Part shown: positions 16,260 to 23,511 of the stretch, in pieces
How positions within the stretch are numbered: the stretch's first letter is position 1
Layout: the number at the start of each line of letters is the position of its first letter
Assembly: GCF_004297405.1 (NCBI RefSeq)
Contig: NZ_SCVC01000011.1
Location: forward strand, 124,001-188,000
Direction of reading: 5' to 3'
Source: Reyranella sp.
GTDB taxonomy: Bacteria > Pseudomonadota > Alphaproteobacteria > Reyranellales > Reyranellaceae
Length of the DNA: 64,000 nucleotides
Program-made: the position numbers and the translations under genes
The notes under the pieces: model-generated
The model's database searches: none
Told to the model about the DNA's origin: nothing
Seen by the model: only the letters and a program-made list of their open reading frames with translations

Positions 16260-17267
16260 ATGATCCTCGGTCTCGATCTACCCACCATCTGGGCCTTCAT
16301 CATCGCCTTCGCGATCTTCGCCTATGTCGTGATGGACGGCTTCGATCTCGGCATCGGCATCCTGTTCCCGGTGCTGCCTGTGGGCCGCGAACGCGACAGC
16401 GCCATGAACTCGATCGCGCCTGTCTGGGACGGCAATGAAACCTGGCTGGTTCTCGGCGGCGGCGGCTTGATGGCGGCCTTTCCGCTGGCTTACGGCATGA
16501 TCCTGTCGGCGCTCTATGCGCCGATCATCGCCATGCTGCTGGCGCTGATCTTCCGCGGGGTCGCCTTCGAGTTCCGCTGGCGCGATCCCGGCCATCGTGC
16601 AGCCTGGGATTTTGCTTTCAGCCTCGGCTCGATCGTCGCGACCTTCGCGCAGGGCGTCACCCTGGGCGCGCTGCTCCAGGGCATTGCCGTCGAAGGCCGC
16701 GGTTATGTCGGCGGCTGGTTCGACTGGCTGACACCGTTCAGTATCCTGGTCGGCGTGAGTCTGGTGATCGGCTATGCCCTGCTGGGCGCGACCTGGCTGA
16801 TCATGAAAAGTGAGGATTCTCTACAGGCACGTTGCTATCGGCTGGCCTTCGGACTCGGTGTAGGCGTGATCCTCGCCATGGCGGCCGTGAGTGCGGCGAC
16901 ACCGTTCCTGCGCGAAGCCTATTGGCAGCGCTGGTTCGCCTGGCCGCAGGTGCTGTTCACCGCGCAGGTACCTTTGCTGGTCGCCATCGCCACGGTCGTC
17001 TTTTTCTGGAGCCTGAAGCGGCTGCACCACTACACGCCGTTTCTGGTATCGCTGGGATTGTTTGCGCTGGGCCTCATCGGCCTCGGCATCAGCCTCTTCC
17101 CTTATGTGGTGCCGCCAGTCGTTACCATTTGGGATGCGGCGGCTCCGGCCTCCAGCTTGAAGTTCATGCTGGTCGGCGCGGTGATCATGGTGCCGATCAT
17201 CCTTGCCTACACCGGTTATTCCTATTGGGTGTTCCGCGGCAAGACCGGCCATGAGGGCTATCACTGA
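16260..17267 (+). CDS. cydB: Cytochrome bd-type quinol oxidase subunit II (CydB/CioB)
   Basis: 335 residues, all membrane-spanning except short loops. It opens with LPTIWAFIIAFAIFAYVVMDGFDLGIG, the hallmark of subunit II, followed by APVWDGNETWLVLGGGGLMAAFP and FRGVAFEFRWRD. It pairs with CydA to form the terminal oxidase, which conserves energy under low oxygen or when haem-copper oxidases are inhibited. Its stop overlaps the start of a 33-codon gene by one base (TGATG). Confidence 0.96.
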   Translation: MILGLDLPTIWAFIIAFAIFAYVVMDGFDLGIGILFPVLPVGRERDSAMNSIAPVWDGNETWLVLGGGGLMAAFPLAYGMILSALYAPIIAMLLALIFRGVAFEFRWRDPGHRAAWDFAFSLGSIVATFAQGVTLGALLQGIAVEGRGYVGGWFDWLTPFSILVGVSLVIGYALLGATWLIMKSEDSLQARCYRLAFGLGVGVILAMAAVSAATPFLREAYWQRWFAWPQVLFTAQVPLLVAIATVVFFWSLKRLHHYTPFLVSLGLFALGLIGLGISLFPYVVPPVVTIWDAAAPASSLKFMLVGAVIMVPIILAYTGYSYWVFRGKTGHEGYH

Positions 17268-17368
17268 TGCCGGCGCCACGGCAGTGGCTGTGGTTCGTCG
17301 GTCTCTGGGTAGCCGGGGTCGGCGCCACGGCGCTCGTCGGCTACGCGATCAAGCTCTGGCTGAAGTAG
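17267..17368 (+). CDS. DUF2474-type small membrane subunit of cytochrome bd (CydX/CioC-like)
   Basis: A 33-residue single-span peptide: basic, proline-containing start (MPAPRQWLWF), one hydrophobic helix (VGLWVAGVGATALVGYAI) and a lysine end (KLWLK). It starts at the A of the cydB stop (TGATG), so it is translationally coupled. Small proteins of the DUF2474 or CydX type follow cydB in many bacteria and stabilise the oxidase. It is too short for most gene finders. The sequence evidence is position, topology and tryptophan-rich composition; family membership is a confident reading, function is by analogy. Confidence 0.85.
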   Translation: MPAPRQWLWFVGLWVAGVGATALVGYAIKLWLK

Positions 17369-17374
17369 CGTGCT

Positions 17375-17722
17375 CTAGGTCGTGCGGCGGGTCGGCCGGC
17401 AATTGAAAGCGACCGGAGCGCCGGCGATGGGCTTCAGCACGGCGGCTTCATCGCGGCCGCTCCACTCGAAGCTCGAGTCGGCATAGCGAAAGCCTTGCCC
17501 AGTGGCCTGATATTCGAGCCGCCAGGTCTTGTCGCCCTGGGTTACGGAGGCGCGGTTACGGGCATAGACCACGGTCACTTCCTTGCGACCGTCGCAAAGA
17601 TAGGCAATGCCGGTGGGTGTCGCTTCATCGGGCGCGGGACGCGGGATCGTGGTCGTCACCGGCTGTTGCTGGCTTGTGCATCCAGCCACCAGAATCATCA
17701 CGGCAATCGACAGACGCTTCAT
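17375..17722 (-). CDS. MliC-like lipoprotein (putative C-type lysozyme inhibitor)
   Basis: 115 residues with a lipobox (MKRLSIAVMILVAGC, Cys15 as the lipidated residue) and a short TSQQQ linker. The remainder (YLCDGRKEVTVVYA ... LEYQATGQGFRYADSSFEWSGRDEAAVL ... FNC) follows the MliC/PliC barrel pattern, with a cysteine pair that could be disulfide-bonded. Such proteins sit in the outer membrane and inhibit vertebrate-type lysozyme. The start at 17722 is supported by AGGAGGA; upstream in-frame codons are not part of the protein. It is convergent with cydABX, six bases away. Confidence 0.78.
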   Translation of the reverse strand: MKRLSIAVMILVAGCTSQQQPVTTTIPRPAPDEATPTGIAYLCDGRKEVTVVYARNRASVTQGDKTWRLEYQATGQGFRYADSSFEWSGRDEAAVLKPIAGAPVAFNCRPTRRTT

Positions 17723-17774
17723 CGTGCGCTTTCCTCCTGCGGCGGGACCATACGCAAATCGCCGAGGAGACGGA

Positions 17775-18569
17775 ATGCCCCTGTTCAAACTGCGCGACGG
17801 CGCCGACCTCTACTACGAGCAACAAGGTAGCGGCCCGCCGCTGTTTCTGGTTCCAGGCCTCGGCGGCGATAGCCGTTGGTGGGGCGAAAACGTCGCAGAA
17901 CTTGCCCGCCGGTTCACAGTGGTCGTGCACGATCATCGGGGCACCGGCCGCAGCACCTTGTCGAAAATTTCCTACAGCGTCAGTCAGATGGCCGACGACG
18001 CGCTGCAGCTCATCGAGGGGCTGGGTTACGACAAGGTCCATTGGTGTGGTCATTCGACCGGCGGCGCGATGGGGCAGGTGCTGGCGATCGAGCATCCGGG
18101 GCGTATCGACCGCCTGGTGTTGAGCGCCACCTGGGCCAAGACCGATGCATTTTTCCGCCGGCTGTTCGACGTGCGTTCCCTGATGCTGAGGGAACTGGGA
18201 CCGCTGGCCTATCTCAAGTCGAGTGCCTTGGCGCTCAACATGCCGTCCTGGGTGCGCGACCACGATGCCGACCTGGCCGCAGCCGAGGCCAAAGCTCAGG
18301 ACACCATCCCTATCCCCGAGATCGTGCTGTCCCGAATTGCCGCTATCGTCGCGCACGACAAGCGTGAGCAGTTGCAAAAATTGCAGGCGCCGACGCTTGC
18401 GATCTGCGCCCGCGACGACACGGTGACGCCGCTCTACTTCACCGAGGAGCTGGTGCGGCTGATCCCTGGCGCGCGGGCCTATGTGCTGCCGGACGGCGGC
18501 CATGCATATCCGAACGTGCATGGCGGCGAATTTCGTCGTGTAATGACCTCCTTCCTGCTGGAGTCCTGA
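17775..18569 (+). CDS. Alpha/beta-fold hydrolase
   Basis: 264 residues of the alpha/beta hydrolase fold, similar to 3-oxoadipate enol-lactonase and related esterases. The oxyanion region is VPGLGGDSRWW, the nucleophile elbow is CGHSTGG (Ser94), the acid is probably in CARDDTVTP and the histidine in PDGGHAYPNVH. ATG at 17775 follows GGAGACGG. It is divergent from the MliC-like gene across 52 bases and five bases upstream of the M20 amidohydrolase, with which it may share a transcript. Substrate unknown. Confidence 0.86.
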   Translation: MPLFKLRDGADLYYEQQGSGPPLFLVPGLGGDSRWWGENVAELARRFTVVVHDHRGTGRSTLSKISYSVSQMADDALQLIEGLGYDKVHWCGHSTGGAMGQVLAIEHPGRIDRLVLSATWAKTDAFFRRLFDVRSLMLRELGPLAYLKSSALALNMPSWVRDHDADLAAAEAKAQDTIPIPEIVLSRIAAIVAHDKREQLQKLQAPTLAICARDDTVTPLYFTEELVRLIPGARAYVLPDGGHAYPNVHGGEFRRVMTSFLLES

Positions 18570-18574
18570 CGCCT

Positions 18575-19750
18575 ATGAAGATCGAACCGCAGATTGCCGC
18601 CGCCACTGCCGAGCTGACCGCCATCCGGCGTGATATCCACGCCCACCCTGAGCTCGGTTTCGAGGAGGAGCGGACCAGCACCATCGTGGCGCAGAAGCTG
18701 AAGGAATGGGGCTGCGAGGTCACGACCGGCATCGGCAAGACCGGCGTCGTCGGCACGATCCGCGTCGGCAACAATCCGCGCGCCATTGGTCTCAGGGCCG
18801 ATATGGACGCACTGCCGATGGACGAGCACAACACCTTCGATCATCGCAGCCGTCACGCCGGTCGGATGCATGCCTGCGGTCACGATGGCCATACGGCGAT
18901 GCTGCTGGGGGCCGCCAAGTATCTCTCCGCTACCCGCAACTTCGACGGCACCGTGCACTTCATCTTTCAGCCCGCCGAGGAAGGTCGCGGTGGGGCCGAA
19001 GCGATGGTGAAGGACGGGCTTTTCCAGAAGTTTCCCTGCGAGATCATCTTCGGCATGCACAACAGGCCGAAGCTCGATGTCGGCAAGTTCGCGATCCGCT
19101 CCGGCCCGCAGATGGCGGGTGGTGGCCTGTTCGACATCCACATCACCGGCAAGGGCGCGCACGGGGCGCGGCCCGAGAGTGGCATCGATCCGGTGATCAT
19201 TGCGACCCAGATCATCTCGGCCTTGCAGAGCGTGGTCTCGCGCAACGTATCGCCGCTCGATTCGGCGGTGATCTCGGTGACCCAGATGCACGCTGGTGAC
19301 GCTTATAACGTGATCCCGCAGGAGGCGGTCCTGCGTGGCACCATCCGCGCCTTCCGTAAGGAGACGATGGCGCTGGTCAAGGAGCGCATCGAGACGATCT
19401 CGACCGGTATCGCCAAGACCCTGGGCGGCACGGCCAAGGCCGATGTACGGGTTGTCTTCCCGCCGCTGGTGAACGATCCGAACGCCGTGAAGTTCATCGC
19501 CGACGTTGCAGCCGAGATCGTGGGCCCGGAGAACATGAACCGCGAAGGCCCCTATGTGATGGCCTCCGAGGATTTCTCCTACATGCTCGAGCAGGTGCCG
19601 GGCGCCTTCATCAACATCGGCAACGGTGGCGGTGAAGGAGGTTGCGAAGTGCACAATCCAGGCTACGACTTCAACGACGAGGCACTCACCCTGGGCTCGA
19701 CCCTGTGGGCGCGCGTGGTCGAGAAGCGACTGGCCAAGGACGCGCGTTGA
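18575..19750 (+). CDS. M20-family amidohydrolase (hippurate hydrolase / N-acyl amino acid deacylase type)
   Basis: 391 residues with the two-domain M20D layout: RRDIHAHPELGFEE, DMDALPMDE, MHACGHDGHTAMLLGAA and the catalytic glutamate in FQPAEEGRGGAEAM form the dinuclear metal site; GKGAHGARPESGIDP belongs to the lid domain; SEDFSYMLEQVPGAF carries the final ligand region. These enzymes cleave N-acyl amino acids, hippurate or indole-acetyl-amino acids. The stop TGA overlaps the TTG start of the next membrane-protein gene. The exact acyl substrate is not indicated. Confidence 0.92.
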   Translation: MKIEPQIAAATAELTAIRRDIHAHPELGFEEERTSTIVAQKLKEWGCEVTTGIGKTGVVGTIRVGNNPRAIGLRADMDALPMDEHNTFDHRSRHAGRMHACGHDGHTAMLLGAAKYLSATRNFDGTVHFIFQPAEEGRGGAEAMVKDGLFQKFPCEIIFGMHNRPKLDVGKFAIRSGPQMAGGGLFDIHITGKGAHGARPESGIDPVIIATQIISALQSVVSRNVSPLDSAVISVTQMHAGDAYNVIPQEAVLRGTIRAFRKETMALVKERIETISTGIAKTLGGTAKADVRVVFPPLVNDPNAVKFIADVAAEIVGPENMNREGPYVMASEDFSYMLEQVPGAFINIGNGGGEGGCEVHNPGYDFNDEALTLGSTLWARVVEKRLAKDAR

Positions 19751-20268
19751 GCGAGCAGAATAATCACTGGCTGCTGCGGGATCTGCCGTATGCAGCCATG
19801 TTGGCCCTGGCAGTCGGTGGCATCGTGCTCTCGGGATTCCGCGGGCTCACGACCTATTACTACTGGATGGCGTTGGCGCCGGTGTATGGCTTCGCCTGCA
19901 TCCTGTCGGGTTGGCGAAAGATCGACCAGACCTCGGAGCACGTTCGCCTTGTCGTGACCCAGGCGCTGCATTGGCTCGCCTTTCTCGGGGCCATGTCGCT
20001 GATGTTCATGCCGGAGGTTCGCGGCGTCGTGAACGACAATGCGATGAGTCTCGCGCTTCTGATCCTGCTGGCGCTGGGCACTTTCGTGGCAGGCGTGCAT
20101 GCCCGGGTCTGGCGCATCTGCCTTGTCGGCGCGTTCCTGGCGCTTGCCGTGCCGGTAGTGGCCTGGGTCCAGGATTCGGCGATGTTCCTGTTGGTCGCCA
20201 GCATTCTGGTCATCGTGGTCGCCGCGGCGTTCCTGTGGCTGTGGCGTCGTGAGAAGGGCGGGGCATGA
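19747..20268 (+). CDS. Six-helix membrane protein of unknown function
   Basis: 173 residues with about six hydrophobic segments (LPYAAMLALAVGGIVLSGF, YYWMALAPVYGFACILSG, ALHWLAFLGAMSLMFM, LALLILLALGTFVAGVHA, ICLVGAFLALAVPVVAWV, FLLVASILVIVVAAAFLW). I assign the TTG at 19747 because AAGGA lies six bases upstream and it overlaps the M20 gene stop as TTGA; the next candidate, an ATG at 19798, would cut off the first helix. The stop overlaps the DsbA-like gene as ATGA. No family recognised. Confidence 0.75.
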   Translation: MSEQNNHWLLRDLPYAAMLALAVGGIVLSGFRGLTTYYYWMALAPVYGFACILSGWRKIDQTSEHVRLVVTQALHWLAFLGAMSLMFMPEVRGVVNDNAMSLALLILLALGTFVAGVHARVWRICLVGAFLALAVPVVAWVQDSAMFLLVASILVIVVAAAFLWLWRREKGGA

Positions 20269-20879
20269 GCAGCCGTCCGACGGTCATCGTCTGGAGCGAC
20301 TACATCAGCCCCTACGCCTTCGTCGCCAAAGCCTGGGCGTATGCGCTCGAGGCGGACTACGACCTCACGCTCGACTGGCGACCCTATACGCTCGACATCG
20401 CCTCGTTCCAGGGATCGGTCGAGCAGCGCGATCCGCATCACTGGCGACGGGTGCGCTATGCCTACATGGACGCACGGCGCTTCGCCAACAAACAGGGGCT
20501 GACCCTGATGGGGCCGAAGAAGATCTTTTATGCTCGGCCCGTCAACGCCGGCATGCTCTATGCCCAGAAGCACGGCGTATTCCGGGCCTACAATGATCAA
20601 GCCTTCGAGCGCTTCTGGCGTCGCGATCTCGATCCTGAAAGCGTTGAGGCCGTCGGTGTTCTGCTCCAGCAGTGTGGTGCGCCGAGTGGCTTCGCGGCGT
20701 TTTACGCAGGCGAAGGTGGGACCGAGCACGACAAGTTGCGTACCGAGGCCGAAGCCTCGGGCATCTTCGGCGTGCCGTCCTTCGTCTTCGACGGTGAGCT
20801 GTTCTGGGGCGGCGACCGCGTTTTCCTGCTGCGCGAGCGGCTGGACGAAAAAGGTGTCGCCCGCCGCCGCAGCAGATAG
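20265..20879 (+). CDS. DsbA-superfamily protein, 2-hydroxychromene-2-carboxylate isomerase-like
   Basis: 204 residues of thioredoxin/GST-kappa fold. Instead of a CxxC motif it has SDYISPYAF with a serine at the active position, and further on GVPSFVFDGELFWGGDR, both features of the glutathione-dependent 2-hydroxychromene-2-carboxylate isomerase branch that isomerises naphthalene-type catabolites. It ends in an arginine-rich tail. It is translated from an ATGA overlap with the membrane-protein gene and closes the operon that begins with the M20 hydrolase. An actual aromatic substrate is not implied by the neighbours. Confidence 0.82.
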   Translation: MSSRPTVIVWSDYISPYAFVAKAWAYALEADYDLTLDWRPYTLDIASFQGSVEQRDPHHWRRVRYAYMDARRFANKQGLTLMGPKKIFYARPVNAGMLYAQKHGVFRAYNDQAFERFWRRDLDPESVEAVGVLLQQCGAPSGFAAFYAGEGGTEHDKLRTEAEASGIFGVPSFVFDGELFWGGDRVFLLRERLDEKGVARRRSR

Positions 20880-20886
20880 CGCGAGT

Positions 20887-21270
20887 TCAGCTCGGTGGGC
20901 GGTCGAGTGTGCGTTCGACCCGCTCATGCAGGTTCTTGACCTCGCCACGCTGCTTGCGCGTCTTCTCCTTGATCAGGCGCTTGGCCCGCCGGAAGGCATC
21001 GTTGACGGCGAACACGGGATCGGCAAACCGCGAGTCGGCCTGTGGCGTGTGATCGACATTTATGTCGATGTTGCCCGGCAGCACGAGATGGATGTTGATG
21101 CTGTAGAGGTTGCTGGTGCGATGGTGGCGGTCGGGCACCTGCACGACGACCTGACATGACGTCAGCCGGCCATGCAGCCGTTCCAGCGCGTCGAGGTGCT
21201 CGGAGATCAGGTTGGTCAGCGCCTCGCTGGGCGTGCTGCCCTGAAAGCTGATCCGTACGGGTGTTTCCAT
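20887..21270 (-). CDS. HPF/RaiA-family ribosome-associated protein
   Basis: 127 residues of the sigma-54-modulation/S30AE fold: a start of METPVRISFQGSTPSEAL, then the helix ISEHLDALERLHGRLTSCQVVV and a basic C-terminal helix (AFRRAKRLIKEKTRKQRGEV). Proteins of this type bind the 30S subunit and promote ribosome hibernation, though this branch is often annotated simply as HPF/RaiA family. The ATG at 21270 is chosen because it gives the family N terminus; a longer frame begins at 21294. Convergent with the DsbA-like gene, seven bases apart. Confidence 0.8.
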   Translation of the reverse strand: METPVRISFQGSTPSEALTNLISEHLDALERLHGRLTSCQVVVQVPDRHHRTSNLYSINIHLVLPGNIDINVDHTPQADSRFADPVFAVNDAFRRAKRLIKEKTRKQRGEVKNLHERVERTLDRPPS

Positions 21271-21367
21271 TGGAGCCCTCCGCTGCTTGATCACTCCCCC
21301 GTGGGGATGAACGTAGCATGACAGTGGGAGGTTGCGGACTCCAGTATCGGCTTAGACGACGCGTCTG

Positions 21368-21619
21368 TTAGTCGCCCACCGCGACGGCCGTGGCGCGGTC
21401 GGGACTGGCCGGCTGCACGGTACGGTGGCTCACCATGCGGTGATGGAGGGTGCGAATAGTGTCGCTGCCCCGCGTAAGACAGAGCCAGGGAAAAAGACCG
21501 TGAACGAAGCAGGCCAGCGCGCCGACCAGCATGCGGCCGCCGAAGCCGAAGGCCATGCCCATATGCTGCAGGTAGGTCTCGTTGACCGAGGCGGGATGGT
21601 CGGTGAAGCGCTGTAACAT
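21368..21619 (-). CDS. DUF6356 family small membrane protein
   Basis: 83 residues. The pattern FTDHPASVNETYLQHMGMAF then a hydrophobic segment (MLVGALACFVHGLFPWLCL) and TIRTLHHRMV is that of DUF6356, a family of small inner-membrane proteins without known function, common in alphaproteobacteria. It is divergent from the Lrp-type regulator at 21711 and shares the 91-base upstream region holding a perfect palindrome, so it may be a target of that regulator. Confidence 0.8.
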   Translation of the reverse strand: MLQRFTDHPASVNETYLQHMGMAFGFGGRMLVGALACFVHGLFPWLCLTRGSDTIRTLHHRMVSHRTVQPASPDRATAVAVGD

Positions 21620-21684
21620 GGGAGGAATTCTACCGTTCGCAGCGGGAAACGGCTTGCTACCTTTCCGCCAAAACCGGCAAACTA

Positions 21685-21699
21685 GAGAATGTCATTCTC
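21685..21699. promoter_or_regulatory. Perfect 15-bp palindrome, probable Lrp/AsnC operator
   Basis: GAGAATG-T-CATTCTC is a perfect 7-1-7 inverted repeat starting 26 bases upstream of the Lrp-type gene. It resembles AT-rich Lrp/AsnC family sites with GAGAA/TTCTC ends. It lies between the divergent DUF6356 and Lrp-type genes, so the regulator probably controls itself and perhaps its neighbour. Confidence 0.6.
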
Positions 21700-21710
21700 A
21701 TAGAAAGCCA

Positions 21711-22190
21711 ATGGCCGCGAAATTTTCACTCGATTCCTTCGACAAGAAGATTCTGGATTGCCTACAGGAAAGTGCCGACATGCCGCTGGCCGAGGTTGCT
21801 CGTCACGTCGGCCTGTCGACCACACCATGCTGGCGGCGGATCAATCGGTTACAGGAAGCAGGTATCGTGCGGGCGCGGGTCGCGCTGCTCGATCGCAAGG
21901 CCGTGAATGCCGGGGTAACGGTCTTCGTTGCGGTCCGGACGTCACAACACAGTGCTCAGTGGCTCGCCCGCTTCGCCAAGGCTATCGCCTCGTTTCCCGA
22001 GGTGATGGACTGCTATCGCATGAGTGGTGAGATCGACTATCTCATCCGCCTCGCTCTGCCCGACATCGAGGCCTACGACGCCTTCTACAAACGTCTGATT
22101 GCCAAGGTCGAGCTGTCAGACGTTACCTCGATGTTTGCCATGGAGGAGATCAAGTCCACCACGCGGCTCCCGCTCAACTACCTCCCCTAG
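21711..22190 (+). CDS. Lrp/AsnC family transcriptional regulator
   Basis: 159 residues. Residues 1-65 form the AsnC-type HTH (DSFDKKILDCLQESADMPLAEVARHVGLSTTPCWRRINRLQEAGIV, quoted as location), and residues 70-150 form the RAM effector domain with VMDCYRMSGEIDYLIRLALPD. Members bind amino acids and assemble as octamers on DNA. The ATG at 21711 starts right before the HTH; there is no strong ribosome site. A perfect palindrome upstream suggests autoregulation. The next gene downstream, a D-2-hydroxyacid dehydrogenase, starts 62 bases later and could be a target. Confidence 0.92.
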   Translation: MAAKFSLDSFDKKILDCLQESADMPLAEVARHVGLSTTPCWRRINRLQEAGIVRARVALLDRKAVNAGVTVFVAVRTSQHSAQWLARFAKAIASFPEVMDCYRMSGEIDYLIRLALPDIEAYDAFYKRLIAKVELSDVTSMFAMEEIKSTTRLPLNYLP

Positions 22191-22252
22191 CGTCCCGGGG
22201 CGACGGCCTTTAGGATCGCGCCCGTTCGCACGGCAAGATTGCAGGGGAAACG

Positions 22253-23236
22253 ATGACTACGGGCAAAAACCGCAAGAAAGTACTGATTGTCGGCCGCATG
22301 CCGCAGGCCGGGATCGACGTGCTGAAGAAGCGTGACGATGTCGACTACGAAGTCCTGACCGACGACACGGTGCCGAGCCTGCATCCCAAGCTGAAGGATG
22401 CCAACGCGGTGACCCTGGGCGCGACGCCCTTCCGCCAGGCCGAGCTCGATGTCTCGCCGGGCATGATGGTGGTGGCCCGTCTCGGCGTCGGTTTCGACGC
22501 CGTCGAGATTCCGGCGCTGAACAAGCGCAAGATCCCGCTGATGACCACCGGCATCGCCAACTCCGTCTCGGTGGCCGAGCATGCGATGTACATGCTTCTG
22601 GCCTCGGCGCGCCTGGTGAAGAAGTACGACCGCTTCGTGCGCGAAAAGGGCTGGGGCCAGCGCCTCTCCGACCTGCCGGCCGATCTTTCGGGCAAATCGA
22701 TCCTGGTGGTCGGCATGGGCCGTATCGGCTCGCGCACGGTGAAGCGCTGTGTGGCGTTCGAAATGGACGTTTCCGTGCTCGATCCGAACATCTCCGAAGC
22801 GGAGATCAAGAAGGCCGGGGCCACGAAGGTCACCGATCTCAAGGCCATCTTGCCCAAGGTCGATTTCGTGTCGGTCCATTGCCCCAAGGCGCCGGAGACT
22901 GTGAACATGTTCAACGCCGAGACACTCGGCCTCATGAAGCCCGAGGCGTTCCTGGTAAACACCGCGCGCGGCGGCATCGTGAACGAGGATGCCCTCTACA
23001 CGGCGCTCTCGACCGGCAAGCTGCGCGGCGCGGGTCTCGACGTGCTCGACAAGGAGCCGCCGGATCCCAGCAACAAGCTGTTCGGTCTGGAAAATGTGAT
23101 CTTCAGCCCGCACATGGCCGGCGTCACCAAGGAAGCGAGCGATCGCATGGCCGTCACCGCCGTCGAGAATATCCTCAGTGTCTTCGATGGCCGGCCAAAC
23201 GCTGCCAACATCGTGAACAAAGAGATATTGGGCTGA
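22253..23236 (+). CDS. D-isomer-specific 2-hydroxyacid dehydrogenase
   Basis: 327 residues, related to phosphoglycerate dehydrogenase, glyoxylate reductase and hydroxypyruvate reductase. The NAD site is LVVGMGRIGSRTVKRC, followed about 20 residues later by Asp in VLDPN, which favours NADH. The catalytic arginine is in NTARGG, the glutamate in DKEPPDP, and the histidine in FSPHMAG. It reduces a 2-oxoacid or oxidises a D-2-hydroxyacid in the cytosol. It stands alone on its strand, eight bases from the convergent selenoprotein gene. Exact substrate is unresolved. Confidence 0.9.
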   Translation: MTTGKNRKKVLIVGRMPQAGIDVLKKRDDVDYEVLTDDTVPSLHPKLKDANAVTLGATPFRQAELDVSPGMMVVARLGVGFDAVEIPALNKRKIPLMTTGIANSVSVAEHAMYMLLASARLVKKYDRFVREKGWGQRLSDLPADLSGKSILVVGMGRIGSRTVKRCVAFEMDVSVLDPNISEAEIKKAGATKVTDLKAILPKVDFVSVHCPKAPETVNMFNAETLGLMKPEAFLVNTARGGIVNEDALYTALSTGKLRGAGLDVLDKEPPDPSNKLFGLENVIFSPHMAGVTKEASDRMAVTAVENILSVFDGRPNAANIVNKEILG

Positions 23237-23244
23237 CGCCGGAC

Positions 23245-23463
23245 CTAGTCCGGAAGCAGATCCTCGATCTCGGCATCGGTCGGAAAGCGACCGGTGTCGC
23301 GGCGGGTGTATTTCAGCTCACCATCGACGGTGACGTCGAACTGGCCGGATTTGCCGGGGCGTAGCTCGATGTCGGCCATGCCCAGCTTCTCGAGGCGTTC
23401 CCTCACACGGAGGGCTTGCGGCTTGTAGCCTCAAGCGCCGCAATATTCGATCAGCACTTTCAT
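23245..23463 (-). CDS. SelW/SelT/SelH (Rdx)-family selenoprotein with in-frame TGA for selenocysteine
   Basis: 72 residues if the TGA at 23433-23431 is read as selenocysteine (codon 11). The N terminus is MKVLIEYCGA, then TGA, then GYKPQALRVRERLEKLG, giving the CxxU redox motif (Cys8, Sec11) exactly where SelW-type proteins have it. Downstream text continues the family: ELRPGKSGQFDVTVDGELKY and DTGRFPTDAEIEDLLPD, then TAG. If TGA were a stop, only ten residues would remain, yet 61 further codons match the family. A stem-loop of the bacterial SECIS kind follows the TGA. Rdx proteins are small thioredoxin-fold oxidoreductases. No strong ribosome site is seen. It is divergent from the aldo/keto reductase and convergent with the hydroxyacid dehydrogenase. 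Confidence 0.85.
23392..23433 (-). promoter_or_regulatory. Candidate bacterial SECIS element in the selenoprotein mRNA
   Basis: Immediately after the TGA the message can fold into an inner stem CCCUC/GAGGG (23414-23410 with 23404-23400) closed by the loop CGUGU, and an outer stem GAGGC/GCCUC (23432-23428 with 23396-23392) that begins within the UGA itself. The apical loop begins 21 bases after UGA and has G at its second position, which fits the published description of bacterial SECIS elements (short loop, early G, about 16-37 bases from UGA). It would recruit SelB with Sec-tRNA. Not tested by folding software. Confidence 0.7.
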
Positions 23464-23511
23464 CCGTCGAAGGTGGGAGCTTAAGCTGCTGCCGGCAAGG
23501 GGGAGATTTCG

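Noticed and set aside
23239..23253. Palindrome CCGGAC-CTA-GTCCGG between the hydroxyacid dehydrogenase and the selenoprotein gene, considered as a terminator
   Set aside because: It overlaps the selenoprotein stop codon, has a three-base loop and no T-tract on either strand, so support is too weak.
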